From Fratercula arctica (taxonomy: Eukaryota; Chordata; Aves; Charadriiformes; Alcidae), in NCBI GenBank assembly GCA_947846985.1, contig CANTUZ010000001.1, positions 114,345,757 to 114,409,756 on the forward strand: a DNA stretch of 64,000 bases, read 5' to 3'. Of this stretch, positions 37,681 through 51,800 are shown one piece after another (the first letter of the stretch is position 1; each line of letters starts with the position of its first letter). The notes under the pieces are model-generated. The model had not been told where the DNA came from. It was given only the letters and a program-made list of their open reading frames with translations, and made no database searches. The position numbers were made by a program, and so were the translations under genes.

Positions 37681-39351
37681 ACCCGTGTGCGGGCTCATGT
37701 AATTTTAATCAAACTAATGTCTGCAAAAAGGGGGGTAGAGGGGCGGGGGCAGGGAGGGATTACGGTGCCACTTGTTCAAAGTGCTCCCGTTTATTCCACA
37801 TCTGCGATCCCTTTTGAGCTCCCAACAGCAGCGAGGAGTAAGAGACGTACAAAGCGAGCGTGCGGCGCGTGCTGAGCTGTCTCTTTGTTTTAGTCACCGT
37901 CTGCTGCTAATGTCAGCGAGAGAGCACTCCGGGGATCGACGCCTCAGTGCTGCGCCAGCTAATTACACACCGACAAAAGCACCTGGGGAGGGGAGAAAAA
38001 TAAAAAAGAGAGGAAACCGAGCATCCTAAAAAAACAATGGATAACTTACCGGGGGGCCAAGAGCTAGGGAGACCAGACCTGCTTCCCACAGGGCTGGGAG
38101 AGAAAGGATAATGCATGGTAGGGGACACAGAGCACCCTGAGCTCCACCAGGAATGGTCTTGTCCCACAGCGTGCTGAGGGTGCTGGAAGAGCAGAAGGGG
38201 TACAGTGTGACAGCCCTGCCCAGGCAGCAATGCAATGAGGTGGCAGAGGAATTCTGAAAAAGCAATCGCGGGCATCGCCAGGGGTCCTGGCAGAAGGGGA
38301 CCGCAGCAACATGGAGAACTGGCCTGGAAAGTTTTGGGGACTGTTTCTTGCAGAGGCGTCGGGAAGAGCTGCAGCTGCAGGAGGGAGAGAGGTGCTGGCA
38401 GTTTGTGGGGGTACAGCAGTGTTTGTGCCAGCCGTGTCAACACAGGGCATGTTTCAGAGGTGGAGGAGAGGAGCTCATGGCAGGAGCAGGAGAAGGGGAG
38501 CTCTGTCCCTCGCCTGATCGCGCAGCCCTGCGAGCCCCCATCCCTGCTGCTAAGCCAGCAATACCGATGCTCACTGGCCTCACAGGGAACATGAAATGCT
38601 TAATAACTGTGTAGGAGAAGTGGTCCATTCACTACAATGCCTCCCTTGGAGATACCTCAGAGCCACCTTGCCGCAGGAAGAGGCAACAGAGCTGCTCAAG
38701 AGCAGGTTCCCAGGAGGGCTCAGGTATTAACTAACCCGCCCCCGGGACCTGGCCACAGCTCCCAGATGGGGATTAAAGCCAGAAAAATGAGAATTTCAAA
38801 CATGCATCCGGCAAAACCACGTGCATTCCCCGCAGCGGCAAATAATCAGGTGCCAAGAAGGAGATTAACCCTGTGGGACTGAAGGAAACAAAGGCGCAAG
38901 AGCTGGTCTGTTTAAGAAGCTGCTGCTGCCGCTTCTCCCAGACGAACACAAATCTGACCAGCAGGAACGAGGGCAGCACCTGCGTGAGAAATACTGATTG
39001 CTAGAAAAGTATAAGCCTCAGATTTTATGCAGCTCCACAACAAGAAGCACAAAGATCCCTGCAATAGCTATTACAGCAGAGGTGGTGAGCCAGGTAGGCT
39101 CCTACCAAGGTCGTACCATGGGATGTGGTGCTTTAGAGTTTATCTTAGCTGATGGTGAACAAGCCACAGGGCCCCATGCACCAACTCCAACTGCCAGACC
39201 TACAGCACGCAGCATCCTTGGGAACCAACTGCCATGCCCTGACAAATGGGCAATGGCTCCTTGCTGGGGGTCAAAGCGATACAGGCTACTGACAGAACAG
39301 CAGGGCTATGGGGATGTCCTCTGCAGGTCACAGAGCCCAATTACTCTGGGG

Positions 39352-39365
39352 ACACACACACACAC
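39352..39365. repeat. Short (AC)7 dinucleotide repeat
   Basis: Seven AC units follow GGGG. This is the only dinucleotide CA run of note in the window. Confidence 0.85.
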
Positions 39366-42300
39366 CAGCCAAACTGGAGAGGTCACTGTACCTGCAGAGG
39401 TGGAGAAGCTGTGTCCTGGCCAGCGTTCGCTTGTTCAGGGGACCACTCATTCAAAGCTGAGACGGGGCATCACCCAGTGCAGAAGGAAAGGCTGCTCCTC
39501 ATTTGCAGGCAGATGCAGTCCGTGCCTCTTTTGGGAGGAGGCTCTCCTGCACGCTGCTGGCAGGCTAACTAACAACTGCGAGAGACTTTCACGTGCTCCC
39601 TACTCAAGGGCTAGATGTGTGCCATGACAGGCTTCAAGTGACACATCCCTAATGCTCGCGCTGTTGCAGCAGCAACACGGTTCCCAGTCAAGCAGCCTCC
39701 AGCAATACCACCTTGGGCTGTGATCTTGTCAGGTTTCATAAGCTTAACCAGGCTTTGCTCTGGCTGGCGTACAGGGGTTTCACCGTCAGGCTGGCTGTCC
39801 TCCTGCTCCAGACAGCAGCCCTGAATGCTCAACAGCAGCTCTGCGTCCTGGCAGTCAACAGGAGGATCTGCATTTTGGTCTTGACAACTTCAACCAGTAG
39901 ATAATAAGGGATAGTATGGGTGGCCCTTCAGGCATCAGCTCAGTGGACCAGTAATAGGTCAATGACTCTGGTGACTGGCTTAAACCCATTACACTTTAGC
40001 AATAACAGAAAGCACCTTCTAGCCTTTCAGGGAGGGGTCCAAGGAGTGGAGTGTTCTGGAGTGGCTCCTGGGGCATACACGTCATCTAAAACATCTTATT
40101 AGTGCAAACTGTCCACAGTTATCCAGCTTGACTTGGCCCTATCAGAGAAGTCTATGACCCAAACACACCACAGAAGATGACAAGTCCATCTTTCTGTACC
40201 GATAGTCTGTGACAGGGCTGCCTGCAGAAACTCATTCCTTTGCTGCCACTGGGCATTGCAGCACCCTGCTGTGCTTATCTACAGCAACAGACTCTGGCTA
40301 AGCCCGACCCACGGACGCGACCCAAAGCCACCGCACTGCCTCCCAGCCCAGCATGCCTCTGGTGTCCCTGTACCTCCTCTCCCCTTCCCTCCATCGACAT
40401 CAGACCCTCAAGCAGGAGCCTCTCAAAGCAGATGAGATCTGACTTGCCCAGTGTCTCAGAGGACAGGCACGCAGCACTGCTCTGGCCACAGACACAAGGG
40501 AGCAGAAGTGATCTGAGAGTGACGGGTGCCTGCACCTCATTCCCCAGTGCTTGCCAGCCCCTGTGATTCACAAAGTCACTTCAAAAGGAGCTCCTCAAAG
40601 CATGCCGTCGCTGCCTCCGACTTCACAGTTGCAAGGAGAGAGGAAGAAAGAGTAGGAGGCAGCAGCGTAAAGGTAATTACTGCATCCCAACAGCCCTGAT
40701 GGAAGACAGCACCGAAACCCCCGTAACCTGCTCTGGGATCAAGAGCCTGAAACAACAACTAGGGCACCCAAAGTACATGTGGAAAGGGTGGGGGAAGAGC
40801 CCCCACGAGGCACCCACAGGAGGAGGCCAGGACTCACATCTCTGGCATCTTCAGGGCTTCCTTCCATTGCAGGAGGAAGCAAGGACACTCCTTCCACCCC
40901 AGCCATAGTCCCTCAGCAGTCATCCCCACGTGCAGCCCTCCCTGCTCCAGTATCTCCAGGATGTCACCCTCCTACACGGCCTGCTGCTCCTCACAACACA
41001 AAACGTCCTTTCTATCCAAGGTCTTCCCACCTGCCACTTCCACACTCCCTCCCCCTCTTGCCTTCCCAGTATTGCTGTTCCTGCTCCCTGTTCAGCTCTC
41101 TTTCTTCTCCCCTACCTTTTGTTTGTTTTTAACTCCCTCACTTCCAGCCTCTCTCAACCAGTTCCCTCTCTGCCTTGCATGCCTCCATTTGCTCCCCTTC
41201 AGGTTGCCCAGTCCAGCACTGGGATGACCACAACCTTCCCATTTCCCAGCAAGGGCAGGAGCCCCTCAATTCCCCCCCGACCACACTGCAGCCAAAGGGC
41301 TCCATCTTTGGCTCAGCTTACCTGTACCCCAGGACCCAGCTTGGAGGCAGAAGCCCCCCACGCAAAGGGACACTCGTCTGCCAAGGCCACCTGTACCAGC
41401 CACTGCATCCTCCAGATAGGGTCATACGCTCATGTGGTTTTGGCTGCTGCACAGCTTGAGTGGGGCTTTTTGGATGATGGGCAGTGCTCATAAGTCTGTA
41501 GTGGCACAGCACTACAGGTATGGCCTGAGCAGTATCCCCTGCTGGTGACACATTGGTCCAGGATATTGCTGCAGAGGGGAAGAGGCTGGAAGCATCCCTG
41601 TGGCCGTAGTGTATCTCTGTGCTGTCCCAGATGGTTGCCCCTCCCAAGGCGGCCTTTCTGGTCAGCACCCGCAGCCAGGGAGCTCCTCCAAAGCACAGAG
41701 TCTCTCCAAATGAACAGCTCATGCCTCTGGCAACCCCACCTCTCCACCATTCCCTGTAGGTTACCATTGCTGGGCCAGTGCTCCCACCTTCCAGCCAGGT
41801 GGGCCATCCATCGTGCATGACCATCACCTGCAGTTTTGCAAGGTTTCCCATCTGCGGACAGGTGGCATCACTACACCTGAGAGAGCTCAAAAGATGACAA
41901 GAGACTGCCAGAGCGCCTGTGGTCATGTGGCATGCTGATGTAATTCTTCAGCAGACAAGGCTCAAGAACCTCACATTAACCCTCTGATAAGTAACTTGCT
42001 GCTTTGGGATCTTCTCTTCATTTCCATGCAGCAGCATGATGTTGTAAAAAAAAAAAAAATTGGTCTGTCTAAATCTTCTCACCCTCAGTAACTTTAGCAT
42101 TACAAGTTACAGTCATGAAATGCATTTGGTAAGGAATGGCTTTATAAAAATCTTGCTCCCTTGAATAGGCAGCTAAAAATGAAGAAGGACAGGATCTGAG
42201 AAAGTTAAGTGCTCAGAGCACACCGTGGCTAGGAAGGCATCCCTGTCCAGAAAACCCTGCTTGCTGTGACACACTTCCCCAAGGCAGGCACCCCTAGCTA

Positions 42301-43876
42301 CAACATTTCTCTGCAGAGCCCTAAGTTACCATTTTAACTAGTACACAGTAAGTAATAAAGCCCTAAAGGGTGCAATATGTTGAAATACAGTGTCAGGGAA
42401 CCAGAGCAGGACAGAGCAGGGACACTGAAAGGCATCCAGCCCATTACTACCAACACAGCAAACAACGTATCCCTTAAGGCAGAGGCTCATTCAGGTTTTA
42501 AATGGGGGAATGGAGCAGCCCCACCTCTTACCTCCATACAGCCAGAGGGTAAAATCACGCTTCTCTCTGCATTCAAATGCGCCTTTGTTCAGGTTCACCC
42601 TGTTAGCTCTAGCTTTGCTCTTCTTTGTAGGCTCTCTAGAAACGTCTCTTATTGATGGCAAGGGCAAGTGGGGCGGCTAATCCCATCCCATTAGCATCCT
42701 CTGAAATACTCCAAGGACTGTGGATGGTGTCTGGGCGCAGGCGGCCAGAAGGTGGCTCTCGCTAAGCCAGCAGGACTTCTGGATGTGTGCACACACATCC
42801 AGCCCCAGAGCCATCCACCACCAATAAAGCCTGCTGGAGGGAGGGAGAGGATAAAGAAACAGCCCACATGTGGCTCAAAAGGAGACTCTTCTCCTACAGG
42901 CACAGCTTTCCCAATGCCAAGGGTCGCCACTGCTCTTTTCTGAAAGCAGCATGAAAACCTTAAGTTGGGGGACACATGTTAGTGTAAACCTGACTGAGTG
43001 CCATCCCGCAAGGGCTGGAGAGGGGACATGGGGCACCACACGTGCAGGAGCACAGCCTCTGGTACCCCTGTGGGGTTGACAGAAGCTGCCCCCTCCTCAA
43101 ATGACGAGCCGGTGCTGCCTGCAGCACTCTCACGTTCCTTGCAGCTCTCCTTTCCATTACATCTCCTATTTATAAACAGCTGTTTGGCAGTATTACTAAT
43201 CAGTGCCACATGGAGTAATGTTACATTTCCCTCAGCATCACTATTTTATCTTCTTTCTTCCCCACCTCCAGCTGCTGCTTTCCTTCCACTACCCCCAGCC
43301 TGGAAAGCAATATTACATTCCCTCATTCTATCCAGGCTCCACTTCTCTGATAATGTAAACAATTTACTTATAACCCATGCAAAAAAAAAAAAAAATTAAA
43401 TACTGTTAAACCCACTTAAAATAAATACTTGCCGAAGGAATATCAGCTGGAGACTGCTCTCTGACTTATAATAATCCCACTGCGCCCAGGGAAATCCTCT
43501 TAAACCTATATCAGATAAAGATTGTAAAACTGTTATAGGGCTAAACTGCCAGGGCAGCCACAGAATCAAGATGGAAAATTTCTCCTCCCAGCTTCTCCCT
43601 ACCGAGGGGCAGCTCTGTCCCAGCGTATGCCAGGCTCCCTTTTCAACACATGAAACAAAATACTTGTGCTGCAGAGCTCAGCAGTGTGGGACCCTGCACC
43701 ACTAGGCAGGACCCAGAGGGAGTGGGAAAGGCCAGTCCTACTGGGGCTTCATGCTGAAGGAGGCGGCAGGAGGCCTTGGGACCCAAAGCCTCCCTCTGGA
43801 GCACCAAAGTGTTGCTGTCCCCTTCCTGCCCCACCTCTGCAGGCGGCAGAAGCATGGCAGAGACCCCCTGATGCTT

Positions 43877-44112
43877 TCACGGAATCACGGAATTTCAGAG
43901 TTGGAAGGGACCTCTAGAGATCATCTAGTCCAACTCCCCTGCTAAAGCAGGATTGCCTCGAGCACATTACTCAGGACTGCATCCAGGCGGGTCTTGAAAG
44001 TCTCCAGAGAAGGGGACTCCACAACCTCCCTGGGCAGCCTGTTCCAGTGCTGTCACCCTCACCATAAAGAAGTTTTTTCTCTCCTTAAACCAGAAGAACT
44101 CTTGCCCACAGG
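43877..44112 (-). mobile_element. CR1 LINE 3' end
   Basis: Read on the plus strand this is the familiar reverse complement of a CR1 tail: TCACGGAATCACGGAATTTC, then GTTGGAAGGGACCTCTAGAG and ATCATCTAGTCCAACTCCCC, followed by the GGGCAGCCTGTTCCAGTG block. It is therefore a minus-strand insertion, in the same sense as IGSF3. The 3'-terminal sequence differs from the copy at 36.5 kb, which points to a different CR1 subfamily. The right limit is approximate. Confidence 0.94.
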
Positions 44113-44683
44113 ATGCTCAACAGCAACATTTCTAAATTAGCAGATAAGGAGCCCAAACCAGAGTGGCCACACTTACATTTCTGAGCCCTCCTGGGGGGCA
44201 GGATGGAAGCAGTTAGGCTTTCAACTTTTGTGCTATCCTATCTGATAGGACAAAAAGGATCTGATGATTGGTGATGCTGCTAGGGGCTTTTGGGTTTGTT
44301 GCTGCTCTATGTTTTGCCTGAGCACAGGTCCCCAGTTTGACTTTCTTTTGTTTGTCTTGTAATTCTTCAACAAAAAGATGTGCATCCACACCACAATGAG
44401 CATGCAGCTTTGTGGCACAGAAGCAGACTGGCTCAGCAACGGGCACTGCACTTCCCTTCTGCTACATGGGGACACGATCATTCACCACCAGACCTCCTTG
44501 TTCTCTAAGACGACCTGAGAAAAGCATTGGTGTCAACAGTAGAAACAGCTGCCCCTGCCTCTCATGGCAGCACACCCACAGAAATGTAGAGCAACAAAGT
44601 CTAAGGGGCTGGAACTAGAGAACAAATAAAGCAATCCTCCAGGGGAAACAAATTAAAACACAAAAAATCCCCAGAAAAGCAAC

Positions 44684-44701
44684 AAAAAAAAAAAAAAAAA
44701 A
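44684..44701 (+). repeat. A18 homopolymer tract
   Basis: Eighteen A residues follow AGCAAC. No retroelement body is recognised next to it. Confidence 0.93.
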
Positions 44702-47700
44702 GGAGTGGGAGGAAGGAGTAAGCATAGCAAAAACCTCCCCAGGGAGGCAGCATGAAAAATAGGTAACATGGAACGTGAAATTTTCACTGGTAATCGAATA
44801 ACGGGCTGCTCCATCGCAGGATTTCTCAGCGTTGCAGCTGGCTGGAGCCACGGGGACTGTATTCCACTTTCAGAGTTCACTGAGCAATTGCTAAGGCAGG
44901 GGACGGGTGCCATATGTTACCAGCTGCGCTCACAGTTATCGCTTTCCCCATTTAACGCTGAGAGACTGTTTGGAGGCACAGAAGCAGAGAAACCTGCCCA
45001 CTTCGTGCCTCTCCCCCGCCACCCGGTATTCTGGCAAAGCTGCCAGAAATGCCAACAGGCTCTGCCAGCGAGTCCGGGAGCAGGTCCCCATGCCAGAGAG
45101 TCACCAGGCCGTGATGGCTGCTCAGCCCCACCAGTACCCATCACAAGCGGGGAGGCAGAGAGATGGGTGCCCCTCAGCCACCCTCCAGCGAGGTGGTCGA
45201 TACAGACAGAGGCAGCACCTGGAAAGTGTCCGAGTGCACAGGAGGTAGAAGGCAGGTACAAGGCTCTGCCCATCCCACATTACAACCCGCTGGCTCCACC
45301 ACCTGCTCACCTGATCCAGCCCGGCTCCTTCTGGCTCTCCTCTTAATTTTTTTTCATCCTTCAGACCTTCTCTCAGTTGTGCATATAGTGAAAAAGTAAT
45401 CATTGGAGGGGAGGAGCGAAGAGGTTGGGGGCTGCCCAGCGCACGTTGGGAAGAAATGTTAAATTCAGGATGGAAAGTGGCACCAAACTATTTCTAACAC
45501 CAGATGACCTTTTGCTTCCCATGATTAGCAAGAAGAGCCTGACCTGAAAGAGATACCTCACATGCCAAGTTCACTTTCTTGGAAAGGATGGAGAGCCCAA
45601 GCTTTGAACCCAGGGTCCCGAGTAATTCACCTGTGGTAGAGCTGGCCTGTAAATGCACCAGGATCTCTGGTTAAAGATTTTTCTATCCTAGTTAAAAAAC
45701 CTTTGCATCCTTTACCTCCTATTGGCACTTAACAACCCATCATTATGGCAATCTACACAAACAGCCTATACCACCAATCGCTCTTCTCAGAGGAACAGAC
45801 TGAGAGGTATTCCATAAATCAGTAAGGCATTTAGGATTACCAAATACCTCATTTTACCAGGAACTGGCAAAGCATACGGGAAGAGTCAGCAGGACAAGCA
45901 GAAGGGGTACGTGGGCTGAGCAGTGCTGCTTTTGCAGCAACTCCTTTCAGGGCAGCAGAGGACCCCACGCCTTGTGGCCTCGCTGACACTGAAGAGGCAC
46001 GGGGCTCAGGGGAAGGGCGAGCACCATGGTCCCATCAACCCGAGAGATGCCTGAGTGGAGCCAAGCGCGGCTGGAGCCGGTGAGAGAGCAGACTAGACGG
46101 CAAGACTCTGAGCCTTCAGAAAGGAGGCTTTTGCAGGAAAAAACTGCTTCAGTTTTCCAAGATCATTTTAACAGACTGGTCTGATTTTACCATTCACAAT
46201 GCTGCACAGAAACCTACCCAAGCAAAACACTAGAGCTCTTTACAGTCTAAAGGCAAGTCAGTATTTGGGCTTCTGCGCCTCCCTTCCTGACAAGTAAGAG
46301 ACAGTCTGGAAGCGAGAGGGCTCATTTTAAAGACCAGCCTAGATTTGCGAGCAGAGGGCTGCGCAATTGCCTGAGGCTGTATTCATTTACATTTTTAGAA
46401 ATGCATTTTAGAATACATTTTTTTTGTACAATGCATAGGTACAAGTGTACAGATACGCATAAAAAAGAACACATTCTTATTGTAAACCTTCTCCACACAC
46501 TAGCTAAATTTAAAGAAGTACCTCTACCTCAAAAGGGACAATGTAGGAAAAACATATGGAATACAGTGATGTGCCCCAAATGTGTCTAATGCTAGTTTTT
46601 TTTGAGAAATAGGTAGGTGGACAGGGAAAAAAAGAAAGAATTGGTTCCACAACTGAGAGCCCCCTCTGCAAAGCATGTCACATCACCAAGGTGCCTGCAG
46701 TTTTGAGGGACAGGGCAGGAAGGCAAGGGAGGAAAACCACCAACAGTTAATAAGGGAGAGTAGATACAATGGATTATCCATTTTTTTCAGGTATGCTCTG
46801 ACTAAAAGTGGTTCCATTTCTCCTGAGCAGATAGAGGTGGAGAAGCAATGTCAAACAATACAACAATAAAAAAGTAAAAATCAGGCAAGTAATTCCAATG
46901 GGAAAGAATAGGAGATGGTGTACTGCAACAAAACAGGAGTAATTGGAAGTGTTTAGCAGTAAAATGTAACAACAGGGGATGAGATAAAGATACACAAAAT
47001 AATGAGTAAACCATATCTAGCAATGTAAGGACACATACAGAGATTTCTGTTATAAGCTTTCAGTTATAACCTGAATGGTATCTACAAAAATGTGTTTTAA
47101 AAAGCACAAGGAAGAACTAGCCCATGCAATTCATTGCCAGACTGTATATGACTAAGATTAGAAATTTAAACGGGTCTTAGTACCTTCCTCCTGCCAGCAG
47201 CAGTTTTAAATCTGGAAGGGGCAGTCCAGAAGCCTCTGGACTGGCTTCACGCACGCCCACGCTGCAGGGGGCTGTACAGAAGCAGCCCCTCCTGCCAGGT
47301 CCAGAGCCGCCAGCTGTGGTGTTGCCTGCTCCGGGCTCCCTGGCACCACGGACCACCAGCCCCCTCAGTCTGGCAGCGCCTATTAGCCTCACAGCTTCTG
47401 CAAGGGCAAAATTGGGTGAGCTTAACCAGCTATACTTTCAAGACATCAGAAATGACTACGCAGGACTGGAGATGAAACCTATTCAGCATCATTACCAGGC
47501 AGAGCTGAAATATAAGCCTTTGTTTCTAACTCCCGCTATCCAAGGAGCTCAAAGCACTTCACAGTTATTTAGCTTAGACTTTGTGAAAGGCTTGTATGCT
47601 ATTATACCTAATTTTACCAGCTGGAAAATGGTGAGGGAGGCAGACAGTGCCGTACCCAGGGACACGCAGGGCGCTGACAGCATGATGCAGGATAGGACCT

Positions 47701-47796
47701 GATGCCTGCAGCCCCCCACTGCTCTGCACCATCAGAAACTGGGCAGTCTGGTTTGTTGGTGCAAGTCCCCAGGCTGTGCCCATAGGAACTGCCCCC

Positions 47797-47857
47797 ATAT
47801 ATTTATTTATTATATATTATATTATATGTTTATTATATAATATATTTATATATTTAC
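47797..47857. repeat. A/T-only low-complexity block (TATTTAT / ATTATAT type)
   Basis: About 60 bp consist of A and T with a single G, in irregular TTTAT and TATATTA units. The block is partly palindromic and could form hairpins. Confidence 0.9.
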
Positions 47858-48055
47858 CCCTCCACATCCCTCCCTTGTTAACAGACAAACGCTCCCTTTC
47901 CATCATTGCAGGAACAGAAAGAAAAAGCAGAGCAGCATAGGTCAAAGTTTTTTTTCAAGGCTTCTACAGAGAGATTTAGGCATGTAAATGGAGGACAGTA
48001 AGAACAAAATACCCTGTGTCTAGCTGCAAAGGACCACCTAGGAGAAGGTATTTGA

Positions 48056-48071
48056 TTTTTTTTTTTTTTTT
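48056..48071 (+). repeat. T16 homopolymer tract
   Basis: Sixteen T residues lie between TTTGA and AATGTCAGC; a simple repeat. Confidence 0.93.
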
Positions 48072-48604
48072 AATGTCAGCTAAAGGGGAATTTGAAAGTG
48101 AAGGACATTTTACTCCTCTGGGGAGCTAATTACTGCAACAAGCACAGGCCAAACAGGCAAAGATGAATGTAACTCTCAAACCAGGAATTTCAACACCACC
48201 AATCCTATAACTCACTTCAGTTAACTGACAGCTTGGCCAAATAAAACATACACATGCTTCACAGAGGTAGCAAAGCCATCGAGATGGCCTCAGAGAGATT
48301 AGGACATCTCAGCTTAGAATCTCCAAATTCTACCTTCATACACCAGAGCACAGCAATAGAGACAAGCTCCTGCAACCTCTCTAAATTAATAAGAAACATA
48401 TGAAATACAAAAAATATGCCAGAAAAAAGAATTTGGGGATGTACAATAGGTCCTTGTTGTTCTCACCTGCTTGAGATCACCAATGTTATGCCCTTATTTA
48501 GCACTGACATCACCACTATATATCATTTCATACCTCTCCTTAAACACCCTCCCTTCAAACTACTGCCTAACAGTGGTTTCCACCGCACAGCAGCCAAGCC
48601 GTTC

Positions 48605-48815
48605 ATCATGGGATCACAGGACAATTCAGGGTGGAAAGGACCTCAGGGGGTCTGTAGCGCAACTACAGGGTCAAGCAGGGTCAGCTCTGAGGTCAGACCA
48701 GGCTGCTCAGGGCTTGATCCTGTCAGGTCTTGAAACCCTCCAGAGACGGAGCCTGTGCAACCTCTTGTGGCAGTCTGAGCTGCTCTTGTTTCGATTTTTG
48801 CCTGTTGTCGCTCAT
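48605..48815 (-). mobile_element. Older CR1 LINE 3' end, diverged
   Basis: The plus strand reads ATCATGGGATCACAGGACAA and then GGGTGGAAAGGACCTCAGG, the reverse complement of a CR1 3' end. It continues through a GTCTTGAAACCCTCCAGAGA block to a CTTGTTTCGATTTTTGCCTG block. Several substitutions and apparent internal deletions make it the most decayed CR1 copy in the window. Its orientation matches IGSF3. Confidence 0.85.
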
Positions 48816-51800
48816 CTGCAAAAAGCCTGGAGTCCCCAGGACATGTACAGTGACAAACACTTTCCCCTGTCTCTCAGCAGAAGAAAAAGGCAGCACAGAA
48901 AGAAGAGCCCCGAAGACTTCTATCAAAACCAGTAGGTCCTTGTCTACAAGACTGTCATCTCTTTCTTTGACACCTCCCTCAAGCTAAGCCACCTTCAGCC
49001 CAGTTGATGGCTGGAATAAACTAGCAGCCACCAAGGTCCACGCACCCCACGTGAGCAGAAGCGACTGCTCTCGCCCTAAGTCCCCCCAGGTTCCCGGGAG
49101 CAGATGGTGCTCCCCCAAACACAGCAAACCTGCAACATGACTTTCTCCCTCTGCTCTGCACACAGACAGATCACGTATGGCAGCATTTGATGAAGAGAGG
49201 GGAAGCTGCTGGCAACAAGCAGCAGCAGCTGGTACATACTAATAAAAGTTCATTTTTTTCTTTTTTGCCTGCTATATGCCCATTAGCTCTCCACAGAGAA
49301 ATTCTGGAGATTTTTGATTTCAAGTTCAGCAAAAGAGACTTGCTTTCTTCTCTTGAACACTTGTCTGAGACACATGCAGCTCCTTCTTGTCCAGTGCCAA
49401 GTGTCCTGCCTGCATAAGTCTTTCTTCTACCCCCCATGCCACCAAAGCCTCTCAGATACACCCTACACCTATCCTTCCCATCCCAGCCATGGGCTTGCAG
49501 CTGGCCAGAGTCACATGCCACCGTTCAAGGGTACAGAGGATCCCTACAAGACACACTACCAAAGGCACAGTCAAAGTATCCGTGGATTGAGTTCTGGTCT
49601 GCAGAGAGCTGCAGGCGACTTGGGCAGCTCAGCATTTGGAGATGAGACCCCACCAAGCACAGATGCAGCCAGCACTGACCTCAGGCAGAGCAATAGCTGG
49701 CCCTTCATCCCACCAGTGCCCTTGCCCACCACTACTCCCAAGCCTGGCACGATGCTGAAACTTCACCACAATGGAGCTGCCAGCCAAAAAAAAACCCCAA
49801 AACAAACCATACACAGCCCCTGGGAGCCGTCACAGGCAGGCAGGACCCAGGGGAACAGGTCAGAGATCAAGGCATGAGCCTACGGCAGGGTGAGACTAGT
49901 GAGAAACAGCAGAGAGCAGAAGCGTGGCTGGGCTGAGAGGGTGGACAGGGGAACCACTGAATAGCACCTAAGTAGCACGAATCCTCTCTGTCCCCCTTTC
50001 CACCTACACCTGGCAGGAAGGAGACACCGGTGACTGTCCCCGCAGGCACTGCCAGCTCCACAGCAGCTCATGCCCGCTGCCGAGACAGCTGTGTCTGAGT
50101 ACTGCTTGTTTCTCAAGTCGGCACCAAAATTGCTCCTTCCCACTCTGCGGTACTGTGGAGGTTGTGGTCTCTCCTCCTGTCCAAACCCCTTTCATTTTTT
50201 TGCTTTAACTCATTTAGGATTGATGCCGTACAGCTGCTTCCCACAAAATACAGAGTACAGGAGTTGCAACCCCCTCAACTGCTTCGAAACCCTTTCTCCC
50301 GCTCTGTCACTACCTGTTTAAGAAAAACCTCAAAGCTTGATTTCTTCCCTCAAATCACTAACTCCGAAAAAGAGCTCAACGCTTTTGGGAGCAAAGATAA
50401 AAAAAACACTGAGATAAAAGTCTGAAGCTTCTGAAGAGGTTAGACCTGGGCCTGTTCGCTGTTATCTAAGTAAGGGTACAGGCACACAAACCACTCGTTG
50501 CAGAGATATAGCGGAGTACAAATTTGCAGTGACTCACGCACTCTGAAGTAACTGCCATGCGCTCACTTCTACCCCACAGCAAAACACAAGTTTATTTACC
50601 CATCAACATGAGCTGAGAGCACAAATCAGCATCTCAGATTGCACAGCACCCCTGGAGCTTTACCATCTGAATTACTGCACAGAAACTTCTTCTGCCCACA
50701 GTTCCAGAGTTATTAAGACAAGGGATAATGCCAACGACAATCTGGAAAACACTGCTGTCCTGACAGTGGTGACTGTGTTACTGGGACGCTGCTTTTCTTC
50801 ACCTGAAAATTCTTTGCTGTCCTTAACTCCTCCAAAAAGTGAAGGAACAGCCCATGTACTTTGCACAGCCAGCAACAAGCAGGCCAGGACCCTGATACAA
50901 TTGCCAGTCAAGTGTGCATGGTCCCCAGGTCCCCCATTTAATTGATCCAGTTTTGTAACTCCCCTCTTCAGTATGCCCACGTGTCTCCCCAATTCAACCA
51001 CAAAGCCAAAATTTCCATCAGTTCCTTAGGAACCCTGTGGGGTGAGTTTCCAAAAGCAGCCAAGTCTTCAGCCACTACTGGAAGAATTCACTTCAAGTCT
51101 AGCATTTAGGCTCTCTCTTTAGTAAACTTAGAGAAGGATGCATTTAATTTAAGCAAAGATGGGTTGCTCTCCAGATTTGTCCCCCTCTGTCCTCTGATCG
51201 CAGATATTGCCTCAACATCTATCTTAGGCAACGTGCCTGGTGTTAGATGAGTGGGAGGCCACTCATGCGATCTTCTAAAAATTCTTCCCCCCCAAGCCTG
51301 AGTAAGGGAGCGTGAACTAGCCTCAGCAATTTCATGTCAGCCTCAGGGAACTGAACTCTGAAGGCAAACAATGGAGTTGCGGACTTTGCACGTGGGATAG
51401 TCCTTTCTCATAAATCAATCACAAGGCTATGGTTCCACAACATCCTGAAGAGCTGCACCCATATATTTTTTTGCCACCTCCCTCAGCCCCTGCAGCTCAG
51501 TCTGAGATGTCCTAAATTCTTCCTCCTAACACATCTCACAGCCCAGGTATAATTTCTTCTTCCCAATGATGTAGCTCAGAAGGAGATGAGAAGAGAGGTA
51601 GCAAGATATGAAAGACTTATTTTTGAAGCAACTAATGTAAACTGAAGACTGGTGAAAACTGTTAAGCCTTCATACACATTTCTCCACAGCAGAAGGCCCC
51701 TCAACCACATTTACTGGCTTCATTCCTAGCTTCAGGGAGATTAGCACTTGCGTTGCATGCCTAAATTCAGATAAGAGTCCCACAAAGTGCCTGGGGAGCA

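Noticed and set aside
38998..39627. 209-codon open frame on the plus strand
   Set aside because: The composition is random-like and no domain, signal or splice context is seen. Treated as chance.
41318..41926. 202-codon open frame on the minus strand
   Set aside because: No Ig signature (paired cysteines with Trp and a D-x-G-x-Y-x-C turn) and no splice sites in phase, so it is not an extra IGSF3 exon.
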